Numbered from the stretch's first letter, positions 25,781 to 37,933 are shown. The stretch: DNA of 64,000 nt from Epiperipatus broadwayi (GCA_028023455.1 JAQFVV010012546.1:17501-81500); one strand, 5' to 3'. A program made the numbers and translations. Notes: generated from the sequence alone by a model not told the origin.

Positions 25781-26282
25781 TCATTTGCATTATATAATCA
25801 AGAAATATTAAATATCATATATATTTGTGGCTGCTTTATTTTTATTATTGCCTTGTGTTAGATTTCAACATATTTTAATATGCTTACTACACAATGTTAT
25901 AAGGTTATAAGGTTTAAAATTATATATATATAAATGAATTGGAGGTCTGCTATTACGCATTTGTATTTGTTTGAATCATTGTTGACATGAAAAAATACTC
26001 AGACTTGTCAACTATACTTTGCATTATTGATTTTAAAATGTATTCCTTCTAACCAAAGTACTTTAAGTGAGCCTCTATAATAATATGTGATGCATAAAAG
26101 TAAATGGCTGTTTTATTCTTGTTAATTATTGTCTTATGCTAGGTTAGATATAATTATAAAATATTTATAGTTAGTGTTATGAGCCTTAATCTCAAATGTT
26201 ATTTATATAATAAATTAAGTTTGATGTCTGTATTCTTTCCAAAATATATGTAATATTCAAATCTATGCATATATTAAATACA
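25781..26282. other. Anonymous AT-rich DNA
   Basis: I see nothing that supports a gene. A short (TA)n tract lies near 25921. Confidence 0.45.
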
Positions 26283-26600
26283 GTGAAATTCACACAAATT
26301 TAAAGTTATTTTATTAAAAAATATTTTTGTCTATATATCTTGTAGTCTTTGTCAACTAGATAACATTTAATAATTAAAATAAGACATCCTTTCATAACAC
26401 TCATAATTCAATTCAGTTCAGTTCTCCCCCAATTATGTTATTTTAATGTTTGATGATTGCTGATTCATTAACATTTGAAGATTTCTTGAAATTAATATAG
26501 CCTCTTTTATTTTATGATTATTGTGACTATGTTCAACTTGTATAACTTTTATGTTTTTTAATCAAATTGTTTAACTATAAATCATATTAATCAAACTAAT
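26283..26600 (-). mobile_element. PLE 3' end, minus-strand, same family as the 40-43 kb element
   Basis: The reverse complement matches the 3' end of the large PLE. It contains a decayed protein tail (KRLY-type remnant, stops), the post-stop GAATTGAATTATG block near 26405, and a decayed hammerhead-like core at about 26320-26357 (TTGACAAAGACTAC in place of TTGATAAAGACTAC). It begins at an ATACAGTGAAATT block that corresponds to TTTTACTGTAT at the family's terminus. Confidence 0.65.
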
Positions 26601-28136
26601 ATGTTTATTATCTCTGAATTTAAAACAAAAATGTCAACATTTTCAGATGCCTAACAATTCATAGCTGAAAGATTTCTGGAGGCAAATTGATTATTTAATG
26701 ACATTTCAATACATTTTAGATTTACAATCATTGCATATAAAAATAAATTATGTATTTAATATTTTCAATACTGTAAAAACTTTAGCTAAGAAAACAGTTG
26801 ATATTCAAAAGCATACTATGCCAAAAATCTCCTACACTACCATTCATGACCAAGTATAATGTTAATAAAACATTGTCAACCCTTATAAAGTTAAAAAAAG
26901 AAAAAAAATACCTTAAAATATAAATATGCAGTTTACTATGAAAACTCATGTATTGGAAAGACAAATAAAATGAGTTTCAATATAAATAGAAAATAAAAGA
27001 GCATTGTGAAGATTGATGATATATCAGAAAGAATGACAAAATGGCAGATAATAGTGTTAGATAATGCTGGTTTATGTCTCTAATGAAGTTTATATTCTCT
27101 TAAAGTAAAGAAGAATTGCATATCTCATGTTTCTCCCAAAATAAGATGTAACCAAAAAATAAGGCTTACCATTATTTTGAGGGTGCTTATAATATAAGCT
27201 TTAGACAAAATATAAGCACTAATTAAGATCATTAGCATGTTGAGACACATGATAGATATATTGAATCGTTAAGTAATGGATGTATAAAAACAATATTATT
27301 GACATTAATGCTTTAAATAAATAGTAATTTAAATTACATGGTGCTTTTATATTTTTCCAGTGACTATTGGCAATAAATATAATTCTACCTAAATAGAGAA
27401 ACAATTTACCACAAGTCTGTATACTGGACAATTTATAATTCCATTTATATAATTTTAGATATTTATTTTATATTTATTTCATGCTTAGGTTTTAAATGCT
27501 TGATTTAGTTTTAGAGTTTCGACATGGTAGTTTTTAAATATTCAAGATTAAAAAAAAAATAGTTTGCTTTCTTAAACATTTTTTTGTTCTTCTGAAAATT
27601 TTTATTAAAATAAACAGAAATGATTTTATTTATCAAAGTTTAGCTTAAGTTAAATCAGATTTTTTTCTCCTAAAAAAAGTTTTTAAGAATAATACCCAAG
27701 CAGGACTATTACCAGTAATTTGGAAAGTGTTTACAATTTGTACACTTGATAAATTACGGATGTGATGTGTCATATATAAATCATGTGCATGTGTAAAATA
27801 AAGAGACATTTTTAGAATTTTTATGCTTGCATTTTTATTGTTTTTGTGTGAACAAACTATTCTTAACTGTAATCATTTTTGTTATCACTTTTGTCATGCA
27901 TGTCTTCATTTAATACTTGATTTAATGGTAAATTTAAATAGAATAATATTCTGATTGCTAAATATGAGGAGGGCAAAAATAAAGAGCTATTGAAAGAGCT
28001 ATTCTCATGAATACAAGAAAAAAATATTAGGGGCTTCCAGAGTAATAATCTTACAGCTTTTTTTTATAAAGAGAATAATATATATTTTTATAAACATCAC
28101 ATTATCATCATTTCTTATGCTTGCTCATAACTGTTA
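26601..28136. other. Anonymous AT-rich DNA
   Basis: No gene or repeat family was recognised. Small minus-strand ORFs of 60-70 codons lack motifs. Confidence 0.5.
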
Positions 28137-28140
28137 TTAA

Positions 28141-28353
28141 AACAGGTAAAACTTTCTATATGTATTGCCATTCAGTACAAGTCAGAGTAATCAATGGATT
28201 CCAGATGGCTTCTATATAAAATCCCCATCTACAGTGCAAGCCAAAGTAATCAATGGATGCACTAGATGGGAATTTTATGCTCAAGCCTTCTGGCATCCAT
28301 TGATTACTCTGGCTTGCACTAAGTGGCAATTTGTATAGAGAGTTTTGCCTGTT
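28141..28353. mobile_element. Palindromic MITE flanked by TTAA
   Basis: The ends are AACAGGTAAAACTTTCTATA and, on the other strand, AACAGGCAAAACTCTCTATA. TTAA lies directly outside both (28137-28140 and 28354-28357). Inside, GTGCAAGCCAAAGTAATCAA and its complement form a second hairpin, so most of the 213 bp is palindromic, with a third partial copy of the motif on the left. A TTAA duplication is typical of piggyBac-type insertion; the superfamily is inferred. Confidence 0.75.
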
Positions 28354-28500
28354 TTAATATACTTTAAACTTAAAATGTAAACTTTTGCACATGAAAAATA
28401 AGACATCTGCTGAAACTAAGCCCAATAGTATCTTTTGAATCAAAAATTAATAAAATACCAGGTCTTATTTTAAGGGAAACACAATATATGAGGAATAGTT

Positions 28501-28728
28501 TTGAATGTGTATAGAAGAGCAAAAAAGAATAATGATAACTTCTCAATATTTTTCGAACATGAGAAGCAGGCCGGTCATGTGTTCGAACCATGCAACCCCA
28601 GGATAGTGTGCTCTGAAGCCAATGATTGTAAAAGAAAGATCAATGAGGCGTATTTTATTATCAATGATAACAATTCCATCAATAGACATGACATGTATTT
28701 TGCTATTTCAAGAAAATGGACAAATTAA
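28501..28728 (+). pseudogene. PLE GIY-YIG C-terminal fragment
   Basis: This is a 75-residue frame reading FFEHEKQAGHVFEP, then VCSEANDCKRKINEAYFI and SINR, ending in AISRKWTN. The H-x-x-x-x-GH, KRKI-x-EA-x-x-I and NR blocks are the last third of the PLE endonuclease domain, including its metal-binding glutamate. The tail is closely related to the fragment at 35.4 kb (VCTEKNDIKRKVKEACFI), so both come from one family. About 120 bp downstream (28853-28887), CTGACAGCT, AGC and TTAAATCGCTT sit where the 35.6-kb copy has its hammerhead-like core, but are too eroded to call. Confidence 0.65.
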
Positions 28729-29518
28729 TTTGCATACATTATTATTTAGTAACATTACAGCAATGGTTTGTAACCTATTTTGGCTATGAATATGAGGGAA
28801 AACCTTGAAAGTACTAGGCCTAGATTAATTTAATTTAATTGTTTTTGTTACTACTGACAGCTTCTTCTTCAGCGGGTTAAATCGCTTATATATGCTAATA
28901 TATCAAACAATAATTTTGAAAATGATCTAGGACATTTTAATGCTTGAGTTGAACAATGATTGAAGACTGAAAATAATATTGTAAATTTAGATATGGAAAC
29001 AGAAATGAAAAATAACATAGATTTATAAAATTTGATGTAGAGGAATAGAGTTTATAATTGCGATTTTTTCTTTCTGGATCCACAGAAGAAATGAATGTAG
29101 AGACATCCAATTGATGAAACAGAAATGTTGAAATATATTTTGACTAATAAAAGATATTCATTTCAAGATGGTCATATTTTTAATAGATTTGACATACAAT
29201 GTGATCATCAATCATTATACTGTAAGATATTTGTTAATAAAAATTTATTACTAAAGGTATAGTAAATAATATCGTTGATATTTAAAAAATATTCCAATCA
29301 ATTTAAAATAGAAATTGAAAATATTAAAATTATTGATATCTGATAGTTTAATCATGAGTGAATTCCATAATAAAACAGCTGATAATCTGCTATGATCATC
29401 TATACAGTTAACCAGCATAAAAAAACAGCAAATTCCACAACAAATGTGTATTAAAAATAAAATAATACATCAAAAAAAAAAGAAAAAAAAATGCTATAGA
29501 ATAGAAATATAAGATTTG
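28729..29518. other. No gene seen; probable further transposon debris
   Basis: Short interrupted frames occur. None has a motif I can name. An A-rich tract lies at 29470-29490. Confidence 0.4.
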
Positions 29519-29957
29519 AAAATGCAAAACCATAAAACAATACAATACTAGATTAAATCCAAAATTTTACCTAAATCCTTACACAACCATCGTTTCATCT
29601 ACTACAAATAGACTTTATCAAGTGAAAATCAAACTAAAGGAAATAATATATATATACAAACAAACAAACCTTCCCATAATTCATTTCAAACTTCACTTTC
29701 CCATAATGTGTATTAAGGGAAAGTGCAGTTTGAAATTAATTATGGGAAGGTTTATTTGTTTGTATATATATTAAGGGAAGGTAGAATTTGAAATGAATTA
29801 TGGGAAGGTTTGTTTATTTGTATATATATGTTATTTCCTTTAGTTTGATTTTCACTTGACAAGGTCTATTTGTCGTAGGTGAAACCATGGTTGTGTAAGG
29901 ATTTTGGTAAAATTTTGGATTTAATCTAGTATTTATTGTTTTATGGTTTTGCATTTT
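29519..29957. mobile_element. Large palindromic element with arms of about 180 bp
   Basis: The left arm (from AATGCAAAACCATAAAAC at 29521) and the right arm (ending GTTTTATGGTTTTGCATT near 29955) are reverse complements over about 180 bp. The centre holds three copies of a TTATGGGAAGGTTT block, two of them followed by (T/A)TTTGT...TATATATA. It could fold into a long hairpin; it is foldback or MITE-like. No coding capacity. Confidence 0.8.
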
Positions 29958-30754
29958 TATTTTTGCTAGTATAGTGTTAGGCAGTTTTGGTTTTACAATT
30001 TGAAATTATGTTAGTATTTGAGAAACCTTGATTAGAAATAAATAATAATAATGTTTTAGTACTAAAAGGAGGATTACATTCATAATGATTTATTTTTATA
30101 AAAATTGCCCATTAAAAACCAACAACTGTTATCTACAATTACAACAATATCTTTTAAAATGTCAAATAATTTAAATGGGGAGATAAGATATATAATTAAA
30201 TATATAAAGAATGTAAAAGCACTAAGAAATGGTAGAGTAATTACTGATAGCAAAAGAATGAAGATAAAAAAAACAGAAAAAAATATATGGAAAAGCTATC
30301 ATTGATTACATATCTGATTGATAAAAATATATCAGATGACTGCAAGAATCCATTAATAAAATTAAGATTTAAAGAGTAGAGAAAGGGATATGTTACACTT
30401 ATCAGTTCTATTCAATATTTTTTTTTACCAAGATCTACAAAATCAGACTACCCAAGCAAAAAATAGATGGATTCAAATATGGTGATAGCATAATAAATTA
30501 CACCCATAGATTAAAACTACATATATAAAGAACCAATGAGACTTGACTTATTATTATTCTTTGGATTTTTAGATTAAAGTTTAACATCATCAAACATAGT
30601 TCTAGAATATCATCAAGTTTCAAAAAAGATATATCAAAATACAACTGTTACGATTATACTATAAGGAAGGCATAATTAAAAAGATTAAATAACCACAATA
30701 ATACCACATATTCTTTTAAATTCTTAGAAATAAAGATACAATAAAAACAAATGA
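29958..30754. other. Weak PLE-like remnants, no intact gene
   Basis: Between about 30.1 and 30.75 kb, broken plus-strand frames include FKMSNNLNGEIRYIIKYIKN and, near 30715, SFKFLEIKIQ. The latter resembles the IxFLDxxI block that follows the RT catalytic motif in PLEs. Evidence is thin and I make no firm call. Confidence 0.3.
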
Positions 30755-30799
30755 CCCCCAAAATGTATTTCATGCTGAACCAGCACTCATCACTTGGTC
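30755..30799 (-). ncRNA. Hammerhead-like core, second short repeat family
   Basis: Read on the minus strand: ACCAA (stem I, about 30794-30798), GTGATGA in the CUGAUGA position (30793-30787), a strong stem II GTGCTG/CAGCAT with loop GTT (30786-30772), GAAA (30771-30768), then a TTGGG stretch able to pair with CCAA. C3 is replaced by G. Related copies lie at 56.1-56.8 kb. No protein is associated. Confidence 0.45.
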
Positions 30800-30864
30800 C
30801 AGGTCACCATCTTTCATATATATCTCCATTATGTAAAAAAAAAATATTTATCTATATTAAATAA

Positions 30865-31052
30865 TTACATTTTGAATTACAAGTGTCAAACTAACTCAAT
30901 CTAGATTTTTGATACCATCCACTTGAGATAAAGACAGTAATGATTATTAGTTTAGTAAATGATTAGTAATAATCATGACCGCATTTATATAAAGTGGATG
31001 GTATCAAAAATGTGGGTTGAGTTAGTTTAACATGTGTAATTTAAAATGTAAA
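30865..31052. mobile_element. MITE-like palindrome, 188 bp
   Basis: Inverted ends TTACATTTTGAATTACA and TGTAATTTAAAATGTAA enclose longer complementary arms (AACTAACTCAA, TGATACCATCCACTT and their complements AAGTGGATGGTATCA, TTGAGTTAGTT). The loop is about 60 bp. No target duplication could be assigned with confidence. Confidence 0.7.
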
Positions 31053-31138
31053 GATTATACTTAAGAGAGGTTTCCTAATTCCAAAACTATTTACAATATT
31101 TGTATGAAGTCTATAAAAAATAAAAATGGTGCTTGTTT

Positions 31139-32302
31139 TATAGATAAAGACACCATTTGATGGTGCCATTTTCACACTAAAACTATAAAATATGAACATT
31201 CATGGGCTGTTGATTTCAATCATTTTGATGTGTTTTTTTGTAATGCGAAAATAAAAACAAAATCTTTTTTTTTAATATTATTTTTTAATTAATGTATACA
31301 AATTAAATGATAATAATAAATGTAAAATAAAATAAACAAATTACAATTTGATTCGTGTTTTTTATTTTGCTTTATTACAAAAATCAATTTTCTATCATAT
31401 ATTTTTTTACTGGGGTTATGGCTTTACCGCTATTTTTACATCACATAGAATGACAACAAAAAGTAAAAGTTGTTATGGTTAGTTTTAGGGTTAGATTAGG
31501 GTTAGATTTAGGGTTAGTTTAGGATTAGTTTTAGGGTTAGTTTAGGGTTAGTTTTAGGGTTAAATTTAGGGTTAGTTTTAGGGTTAGGTTTAGGTTTAGT
31601 GTTCTGTTGTTTGTAATGCTAAAATAAAAAATATCAAAATCGTATTTTTGTAAATATTTTTTTTTAGTAACATCTATAAAATAAATGATCACATACTATA
31701 TTCAACAAAGTATAACCGTAGTCAGAGAAAAGAAAGAAAGTAAAACTTTTTTAAACAACAACAAAAATGTCTTCTTTACCTATTAATCATGTTTATAATA
31801 AATGCTTTTTATGAAATTTACAAAAAAAATGTGCATAATTGTACTTTTCTTATTGGATATTTTTGTGTCACCGCTCTTTTTTACTTCAAAAATATACACA
31901 CGGTAGAATCTTGTTTGTCTTGTGGAATGTTGCGAACAGTACGTTACTTGACACATTACCTAATTCCAACTCACTTTACACATATATCTTGTCAACATTT
32001 TCTCAATTAAAACTTCAATACAGTATGGTGTAAAAAGTCTGATAATTATTACTTTACAAAATCTGAACATTTCAATACTTTAAAATATAAAAAAATACAA
32101 CATTTCCATCCAATTCAAAAAACACACTCTCTCATCAAGCTGTAACCATTTTATAAACTGTGCGAGTTTGGAAAATGTATTGCTGTGAAGCGACCTATTA
32201 TAGAAAATGCGGGTTCGAACGTGTCGGCCACGGAAACAGCATTTTTATGTGTTTTAGTGAGAAAATGGTGCCATAGAGTGGTGTCTTTAGCTATAAGACT
32301 AG
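31139..32302. mobile_element. Inverted-repeat element carrying TTAGGG-like repeats
   Basis: The left end TATAGATAAAGACACCATTT...GGTGCCATTTTCACACTAAAAC (31141-31188) is mirrored on the other strand by TATAGCTAAAGACACCACTC...GGCACCATTTTCTCACTAAAAC (32298-32251). The 1.16-kb interior has no transposase. It holds a TTAGGG-like array and, near the right arm, a tRNA B-box-like GGGTTCGAAC at 32212-32221 without a convincing A box. This is probably a non-autonomous DNA transposon. Confidence 0.72.
31478..31600. repeat. Degenerate telomere-like repeat (TTAGGG/TTTAGGG mix)
   Basis: About a dozen GGGTTAG-type units alternate as TTAGGGTTAG, TTTTAGGGTTAG and TTTAGGGTTAG. The irregular period and position inside an inverted-repeat element argue for a transposon-internal satellite rather than a relic of a chromosome end. 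Confidence 0.85.
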
Positions 32303-33436
32303 TATCATAAAAATAAATGAAAATTTTATAAGCAAACTACATTTTGCAAATGATATGATTGCTTTTGAAAATACTTTTTAGAGATACATGAAATTTTATA
32401 AATGCTATTTAAAAGAAAACATACCTAAAAATAAATATCTAAAACAATGTTCATTAGCTTTTCAGAAAAAAAAGAGGTTGATAGTAATGAATTAAAAATT
32501 AGCTACAATAACTACTTTGGTCATATTATTAATAGATATAACAATATAACCGATGGAATTAATCATAGAATCAAACTTAGATGAGTGCATTTGATAAATA
32601 TAATGTAATATTAAAAAAAATAATAATAATAATTGTCTCTGTGAATTACCCAGCCAGTTAAATAATCGAATCAATTAGTTCATAAAAAAAAACAAAAAAA
32701 AAAAACAAAGCTTTAGATTTATCTAAAATACAAAATTTTACTGACATCAGAATATACAAACCAAAGAAATCAATATTCCAAAAATTCCTGAGAAATATTA
32801 AATAAAGTTTATAAATATTTTTTAAAAGAATTTCATTTGTAATAAAAATGTTATCGATTAATTTATAGTTACAAAAATTTAAGTGATTAAGTGTACATAA
32901 ATGCCGGCTTTGACAAAATGTTTATTAGAATATTACATTCGGAATCATTTTTAATAGATAATAATTAGAAACCTCTATTCTTAACTAAAAATCGATATTT
33001 TTATATTTTGTTTAAATAATAATAATTTGAGTTTATAATTTAAAAGCCTGTTGATAATTAAATAATTAAAATATATTTTATATTGCAAAATATATGTGTC
33101 TGCATATTGCTGTTTAACTTCTAAATATGTAAGCCAAACTGATATGCAATATATATATATATATTCTCATTTATATCTGCAATAAAATCAGATATGATAA
33201 TCTATTTTTTTATACTATAATATTTATACTTGGAGTTTTTATTATTAATAATCACAAATAAATAAAATTATTAATCGTTAATAGATTATTATAATGAGTT
33301 ACTTTTGTGAGTGCCTATAATTATTTGATTCTATTTTTGATCTGTTGCATTATAAACATATATATTGAAATACTCCTCTATAGAATCTATAGAATTTGTG
33401 TTATTCAATAGTGATAGATAACATAAACTTTATATA
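32303..33436. other. Anonymous AT-rich DNA
   Basis: No supported gene. A-rich tracts occur near 32683-32706, and a short (TA)n tract near 33149-33164. Confidence 0.5.
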
Positions 33437-33612
<176 letters not shown>

Positions 33613-33869
33613 ATTACAACAACAATCAAATCTTAACAATTATAATAACAGATTCATAAATTATAAATAAAATAAATTAGAAAATAAGGCATCTAGTTTA
33701 GAGAAAGAAAAAACTGAAGATCAAAATAATTTACTTAATATAAATAAATAAGTATAGAATGAATATGTATGCGTGAATACATAAGACATGAAAATCACTT
33801 TACAAGGAAATTATGTTATAAAGTATATTAATCAAAATAGATTTTGCTTTCATATAAATTTACAAACCT

Positions 33870-34440
33870 AAATAATAATAATGTAAAAGGCTGAAACCTT
33901 TAACAGATGTGCCTTAAAAAGGCTTATGTGACAGCCAATAAAATGTAATAATGACTGCACATGGATCTCTCAATTCAAAAACACAAGCCAGAGATTTTAT
34001 GAGAAAAAGATGGAATCCACCTTGTTCTCTACTTAAATTTATATATAAATGATCCAGACTCAAGCATTCTGAACTAAGAGTGTGAAGCTTAAAACATCTT
34101 CACATTTAATTCGCTAAATATTATATATAAATAAACAACATGAAATCTTTTGATTTACTATGAAGTAATTTTCAAATCTAATGAAATGATAGTAACAAAG
34201 GTAAATATAATATAAGGCTATAACCTCAAGAATATGTGCATAAAAATGCAATAGTATGGACTTGTACAGGTCTTAACCACAAGCTTACATTTTGAAAGAA
34301 AAGAGAGCAATCCTTCTTTACTTCAATCCACTTTCTATATAAATAGGTGAAGCTGAAGTGGTTAAAACTGAGAGCATGAAGCTATTCAATACTTTACTGA
34401 TTACGTCCACATTTCTTATTACACATCAACTCTAAATAAT
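33870..34440 (+). repeat. Dispersed repeat family, two diverged copies
   Basis: Copies at about 33870-34110 and 34205-34440 share, in order, an AGGCT-ACC start, a TGGA-CT...TC block, CACAAGC, AGAAAAAGA/AGAAAAGAGAG, a TCTACTT/CTTTACTTCA block, TATATAAAT and GAGTGTGAAGCT/GAGCATGAAGCT. A third copy lies at 43.65-43.85 kb. There is no coding frame. The first copy contains GATGTGCCTTAAAAAGGC, a perfect 5-bp hairpin that might be an eroded ribozyme stem, but no GAAA follows. Confidence 0.6.
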
Positions 34441-35373
34441 ATATTAATACCAAATTATACATTTAAAATATAAAATTGTACAGCCGTTTTTCATGAGATA
34501 TATATCTATATAACAAGAATTCCAAAATAAAAACTGATTTAGATACCTTTTCTTTTTTGAATGGAATTGAAAAGAACAATATTTTAATTCCGTTTTTCAG
34601 TCAGATAAAGAAACAAAAGATTTGAGTGATACGCATATAAATGTCTATTTTATTAAAAATTAATTAATTCTTATCTTATGTATAATTTTTCATAATAAAA
34701 TAAGGATCTAAAAAGAAATTATTTATCATTAAAAATGATAAAATTGTATGGTTAAATCTTTTTATGAAATTAATATGCAACAAAATTTAAGAAATTTACC
34801 ATTGGATATTGAAGAGTATAAAGTGAAAATATCATAATATTACAGAAGAACCACCAATGGATCTCCTATAACTACATTCAGATCTTTCAGAAAGCACATA
34901 TATTTGAACTCATTTAAATCCTACATATAAGTATCAGTCTGTCACACTTCCGATTGCAAAAACGAATGATAGAATTATCTTAATAAATTCAAAACTTTAT
35001 TTATTACATATTAATCAACTTTTAATAATATGTCAGTAATACTTACAAATATAAGCATAAATCTATGTTGATATCAAATCAAATACAGTCTTTTGATAAA
35101 TTGGTATTTAGCTACATCATCATACACATTAAAACCAATGAAATTAGTCATAGCCTATTACAAAATCTATAAAGATTTTTTTTTTTGTTTGGCGTATATT
35201 TTTTAGTAGTGTTGTTGTTTTTGTTATTACTATTTAACAATAATATGTGTTTACTTTTGTTGTTTAAATAAGTCATTATACATATAATAGCAGATAAGTT
35301 TCATGTTGATAAAAACAAACTGCTCTATTGAAAAGAATGTATGTATATATATCAACAAAAATCAATAAATTAA
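34441..35373. other. Anonymous AT-rich DNA
   Basis: No gene recognised. A weak relative of the preceding dispersed repeat may lie at 34850-35035 (GGATCTC, ATATATTTGAAC, CAAAACTTTATTTATTACAT). Confidence 0.4.
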
Positions 35374-35502
35374 AAATTAGTGTGTACGGAGAAGAATGAC
35401 ATAAAGCGTAAGGTTAAAGAAGCTTGTTTTATAGCTGGTAATCCTAATACTATTAATAGAAAAAATTCTTGTTTTAATATTTCTAAAATATGGACTTTAT
35501 AA
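35374..35502 (+). pseudogene. PLE GIY-YIG C-terminal fragment
   Basis: The frame reads VCTEKNDIKRKVKEACFI, then NTINRK, and ends ISKIWTL before TAA at 35500-35502. It matches the tail of the fragment at 28.5 kb block for block, including KRK-x-x-EA (metal-binding glutamate) and INR. Only the last 43 residues survive. A hammerhead-like core follows 115 bp downstream, the same arrangement as other PLE ends in this window. Confidence 0.7.
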
Positions 35503-35617
35503 TATTTATTTATTTATATTGTATTTTATTTATTTATTTAGAGTTAGTTTACATCTTATTTGAGATACGCATTTTGCTTGTGAATAAGTATTTATATTTT
35601 GTATTTGTTTTGTATTG

Positions 35618-35659
35618 AGCTATGATTATGGATGCTTAAGTCCCCGAAAGCGCTCAGCT
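35618..35659 (+). ncRNA. Hammerhead-ribozyme-like core in PLE 3' region
   Basis: Stem I AGCT (35618-35621) pairs with AGCT (35656-35659). ATGATTA (35622-35628) sits in the CUGAUGA position. GGA/TCC forms part of stem II. GAAA is intact at 35646-35649. Stem III is AG/CU with loop CG, and C17 gives a CUC triplet. C3 and G8 deviate. It lies 115 bp after a PLE stop codon. Confidence 0.6.
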
Positions 35660-36290
35660 TTATTGTTATAATTTTATATTTAAAGCTTCAGCAACTGTGT
35701 TTTATCACAGTTAATTTTTAATTTATTGCTCTATTAACATTTAAGATAAATCATTTTGTGAGTCCATTAACTAAATATAATTTAAAATTATATTTATGTG
35801 TTACATAAGATACCATTTAAAAATCGTTTTCTATTAGTTATAAATAATCAATTAACAAAACACAAATAGTAACTGCAACACAGTGTAATATTCTTATAAA
35901 TAATTGAAAACATATGCACATTGCATTACCTAACAATTCTCATGTTCAGATGAATCTCATAATATATTCATAATAATAAGGCTAAAAAAATTTAAGGTAA
36001 TAATGTATACTAAGACAACATTCTTAATGAGATATACCATCTAATATATTTTTTCTGATAGAAATTATGACTAGATCTATTTCTCTATAATTTTTAAAAT
36101 GTAATATCACTTTCAAAATAACATATTAAAATCATAATAAGTAAATCCCTTAGATATCAGTAATAAATAAATCATATTTGTTGTCTACTAGTTTAAATGA
36201 ATTTATCTTACAAGATGAAAAAAATAAATCATCCAGGAGTTCATATACAATTTGTTTCTAATATTTGTCTAAATCGCATGTTGTTAATAA

Positions 36291-36606
36291 ATTGGTAATA
36301 ATTGAAAGTTTGCTAGTCTTTCACATGTGTGATTATCTCTCAGACAGCCAATCAGATTTTAAACAGATGTCTTAAAAGTGATCAGGTTTTGACACATGAC
36401 AGAGATTTTGATAAGAAAAGGATAAGGCTGGCTTATATATATATAAAAGTTAAGTTGAGAAAAGGTTGGTATCATCCTTTTCTTATCAAAATCTCTGTCG
36501 TGTGCCAAAGCCTGATCACTCTTAAGACAGCTGTTTAAAATCTGATTGACTGTATGAGAGATAATCACGCATGTAAAAGACTAGCAAAATTTCAATTATT
36601 ACCAAT
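36291..36606. mobile_element. Palindromic MITE, 316 bp
   Basis: Outer ends ATTGGTAATAATTGAAA and TTTCAATTATTACCAAT enclose arms that stay complementary almost to the centre (GATTATCTCTCA, CAGATTTTAAACAG, AGTGATCAGG, AGAGATTTTGATAAGAAAAG and complements). The near-identical 69-residue ORFs on both strands (from 36329 plus and 36568 minus) are products of this symmetry, not genes. Confidence 0.82.
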
Positions 36607-37384
36607 CTGTTTCTGTACAAAAGTTCTAATAATGTGTAACTGAAATTGTAAGCTGCATTTGTTAAATATATATTTCTACTTTATGAATAATAGAGTTACT
36701 TATACATCATTTTATAAAAAATATCAAGAGTGATATGCAACACACAGATACACATATCTGGTAATTCAGTCATACTAATTGTATATCTAAATATTAGCAT
36801 ACTCTGGCAATTCAATATTAAATGTCTATATTATTTATTTCAATAGTAATTAGTGGCAGACTTTTTATAATTCATTAAGAGAACATTCTAAAAAGATTTA
36901 TTCGAGCAGATACACCATGAAATCATTTTGCCAATATTGGAAAATTGAGCTAAATGAATGATAAGATATATAAAAAGTAAATTCATCATCCATAATAAAG
37001 GTATGTTATACTTCAGAAATATAATTTGCATGTATATGCAATGATATTGTTTTATTAAAGGTAATGAAAAATTATCTTATCAATAGAAAAATAAAACATG
37101 CATTAACAATCAAAGAGGAAAGAAACTTTATTTAATAATTGTATTTAGGATTATTTACATACACATTAAGGAATAATAAAATATATATTTGCAACTGTTT
37201 GTTTTTATAAATGCATCTTACCCTTTAGTTCAGTCATGTGACAACCATCAATCATCTCAGAAGTCAGACCAACCTCTCATACTACAATGACATGTGATAC
37301 AAACTTTTTCAAGTAAGCCATATAGCATTCTACAATTTAATATCAAATACATATTATTTTAAGAAATACTTAACTTCATATATT
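36607..37384. other. Anonymous AT-rich DNA
   Basis: Nothing supported beyond short chance ORFs. Confidence 0.45.
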
Positions 37385-37483
37385 TATATGTAATATAGGG
37401 AGCATGCTAATAGCTCTAATCGGCTTTTTATCATAAGTGCCACAAGAGAAAGCACTTAAAAATCTCTATCTAACATTATCCCT

Positions 37484-37526
37484 ATCCCTAAACCAGTTTC
37501 GAACTGTTAGATTTCCTCAGTGAGGT
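37484..37526 (-). ncRNA. Hammerhead-like core (retrozyme-like family)
   Basis: Minus strand: ACCTCA (stem I), CTGAGGA as a good match to CUGANGA (37520-37514), a decayed stem II (AATCTAACAGTT), CGAAAC with intact GAAA (37499-37496), TGGTT giving a GUU triplet, then TAGGG to pair with CCTCA. Core residues C3, U4, G5, A6, G8, A9 and G12-A14 are all kept; stem II is damaged. Confidence 0.6.
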
Positions 37527-37891
37527 GCTATGATATTCAGACACTAGATATAAAATACCAACTCAAGGCCAGCACATATGTAATACTTAAGTAAAAAATC
37601 TGAAATTTACAGACACCTAAATGTCTTCAAATCCAGCTATCTTCCTTAAATAGCTATATAGGTCTGAAAATATTTCAGCCTCACTATATATTAATAGCCT
37701 CAGAAATATAACATCACCAAAGTCTCAAGTGCAAATATATAATCAAAAATCAAGTCATATATCATGTAACTTGTTTTAAGCTTGTATTGCAGATAAATAA
37801 TATAGGAAGCATAGAAATAGCTCTAACAAGCATTTTATTATAAGTTCCAGAAGCAAAAGCATTTAAAAGTGTCTATCTAGAATTATCTCTA

Positions 37892-37933
37892 TTCCCCAAC
37901 CAGATTTGAGCTGTTGGCTCTCTTCAGTGAAGT
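37892..37933 (-). ncRNA. Hammerhead-like core (retrozyme-like family)
   Basis: Minus strand: ACTTCA, CTGAAGA (37927-37921), a perfect stem II GAGC/GCTC with loop CAACA (37920-37908), then AAAT in the GAAA position, and CTGGTTGGGGA. Stem II and the first core strand are intact, but G12 is lost, so it is probably inactive. Confidence 0.6.

Noticed and set aside
28853-28887. Hammerhead core after the 28.5-kb PLE tail
   Set aside because: Position matches the 35.6-kb copy, but GAAA, stem II and stem I are too eroded to support a ribozyme call on sequence alone.
31478-31600. True interstitial telomere marking a chromosome fusion
   Set aside because: The repeats are irregular (TTAGGG/TTTAGGG mix) and sit inside an element with matched inverted ends.
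32160-32235. tRNA gene or tRNA-derived SINE around GGGTTCGAAC
   Set aside because: Only a B-box-like stretch is present; I could not fold an acceptor or anticodon arm or find an A box at the right distance, and it lies in the arm region of an inverted-repeat element.
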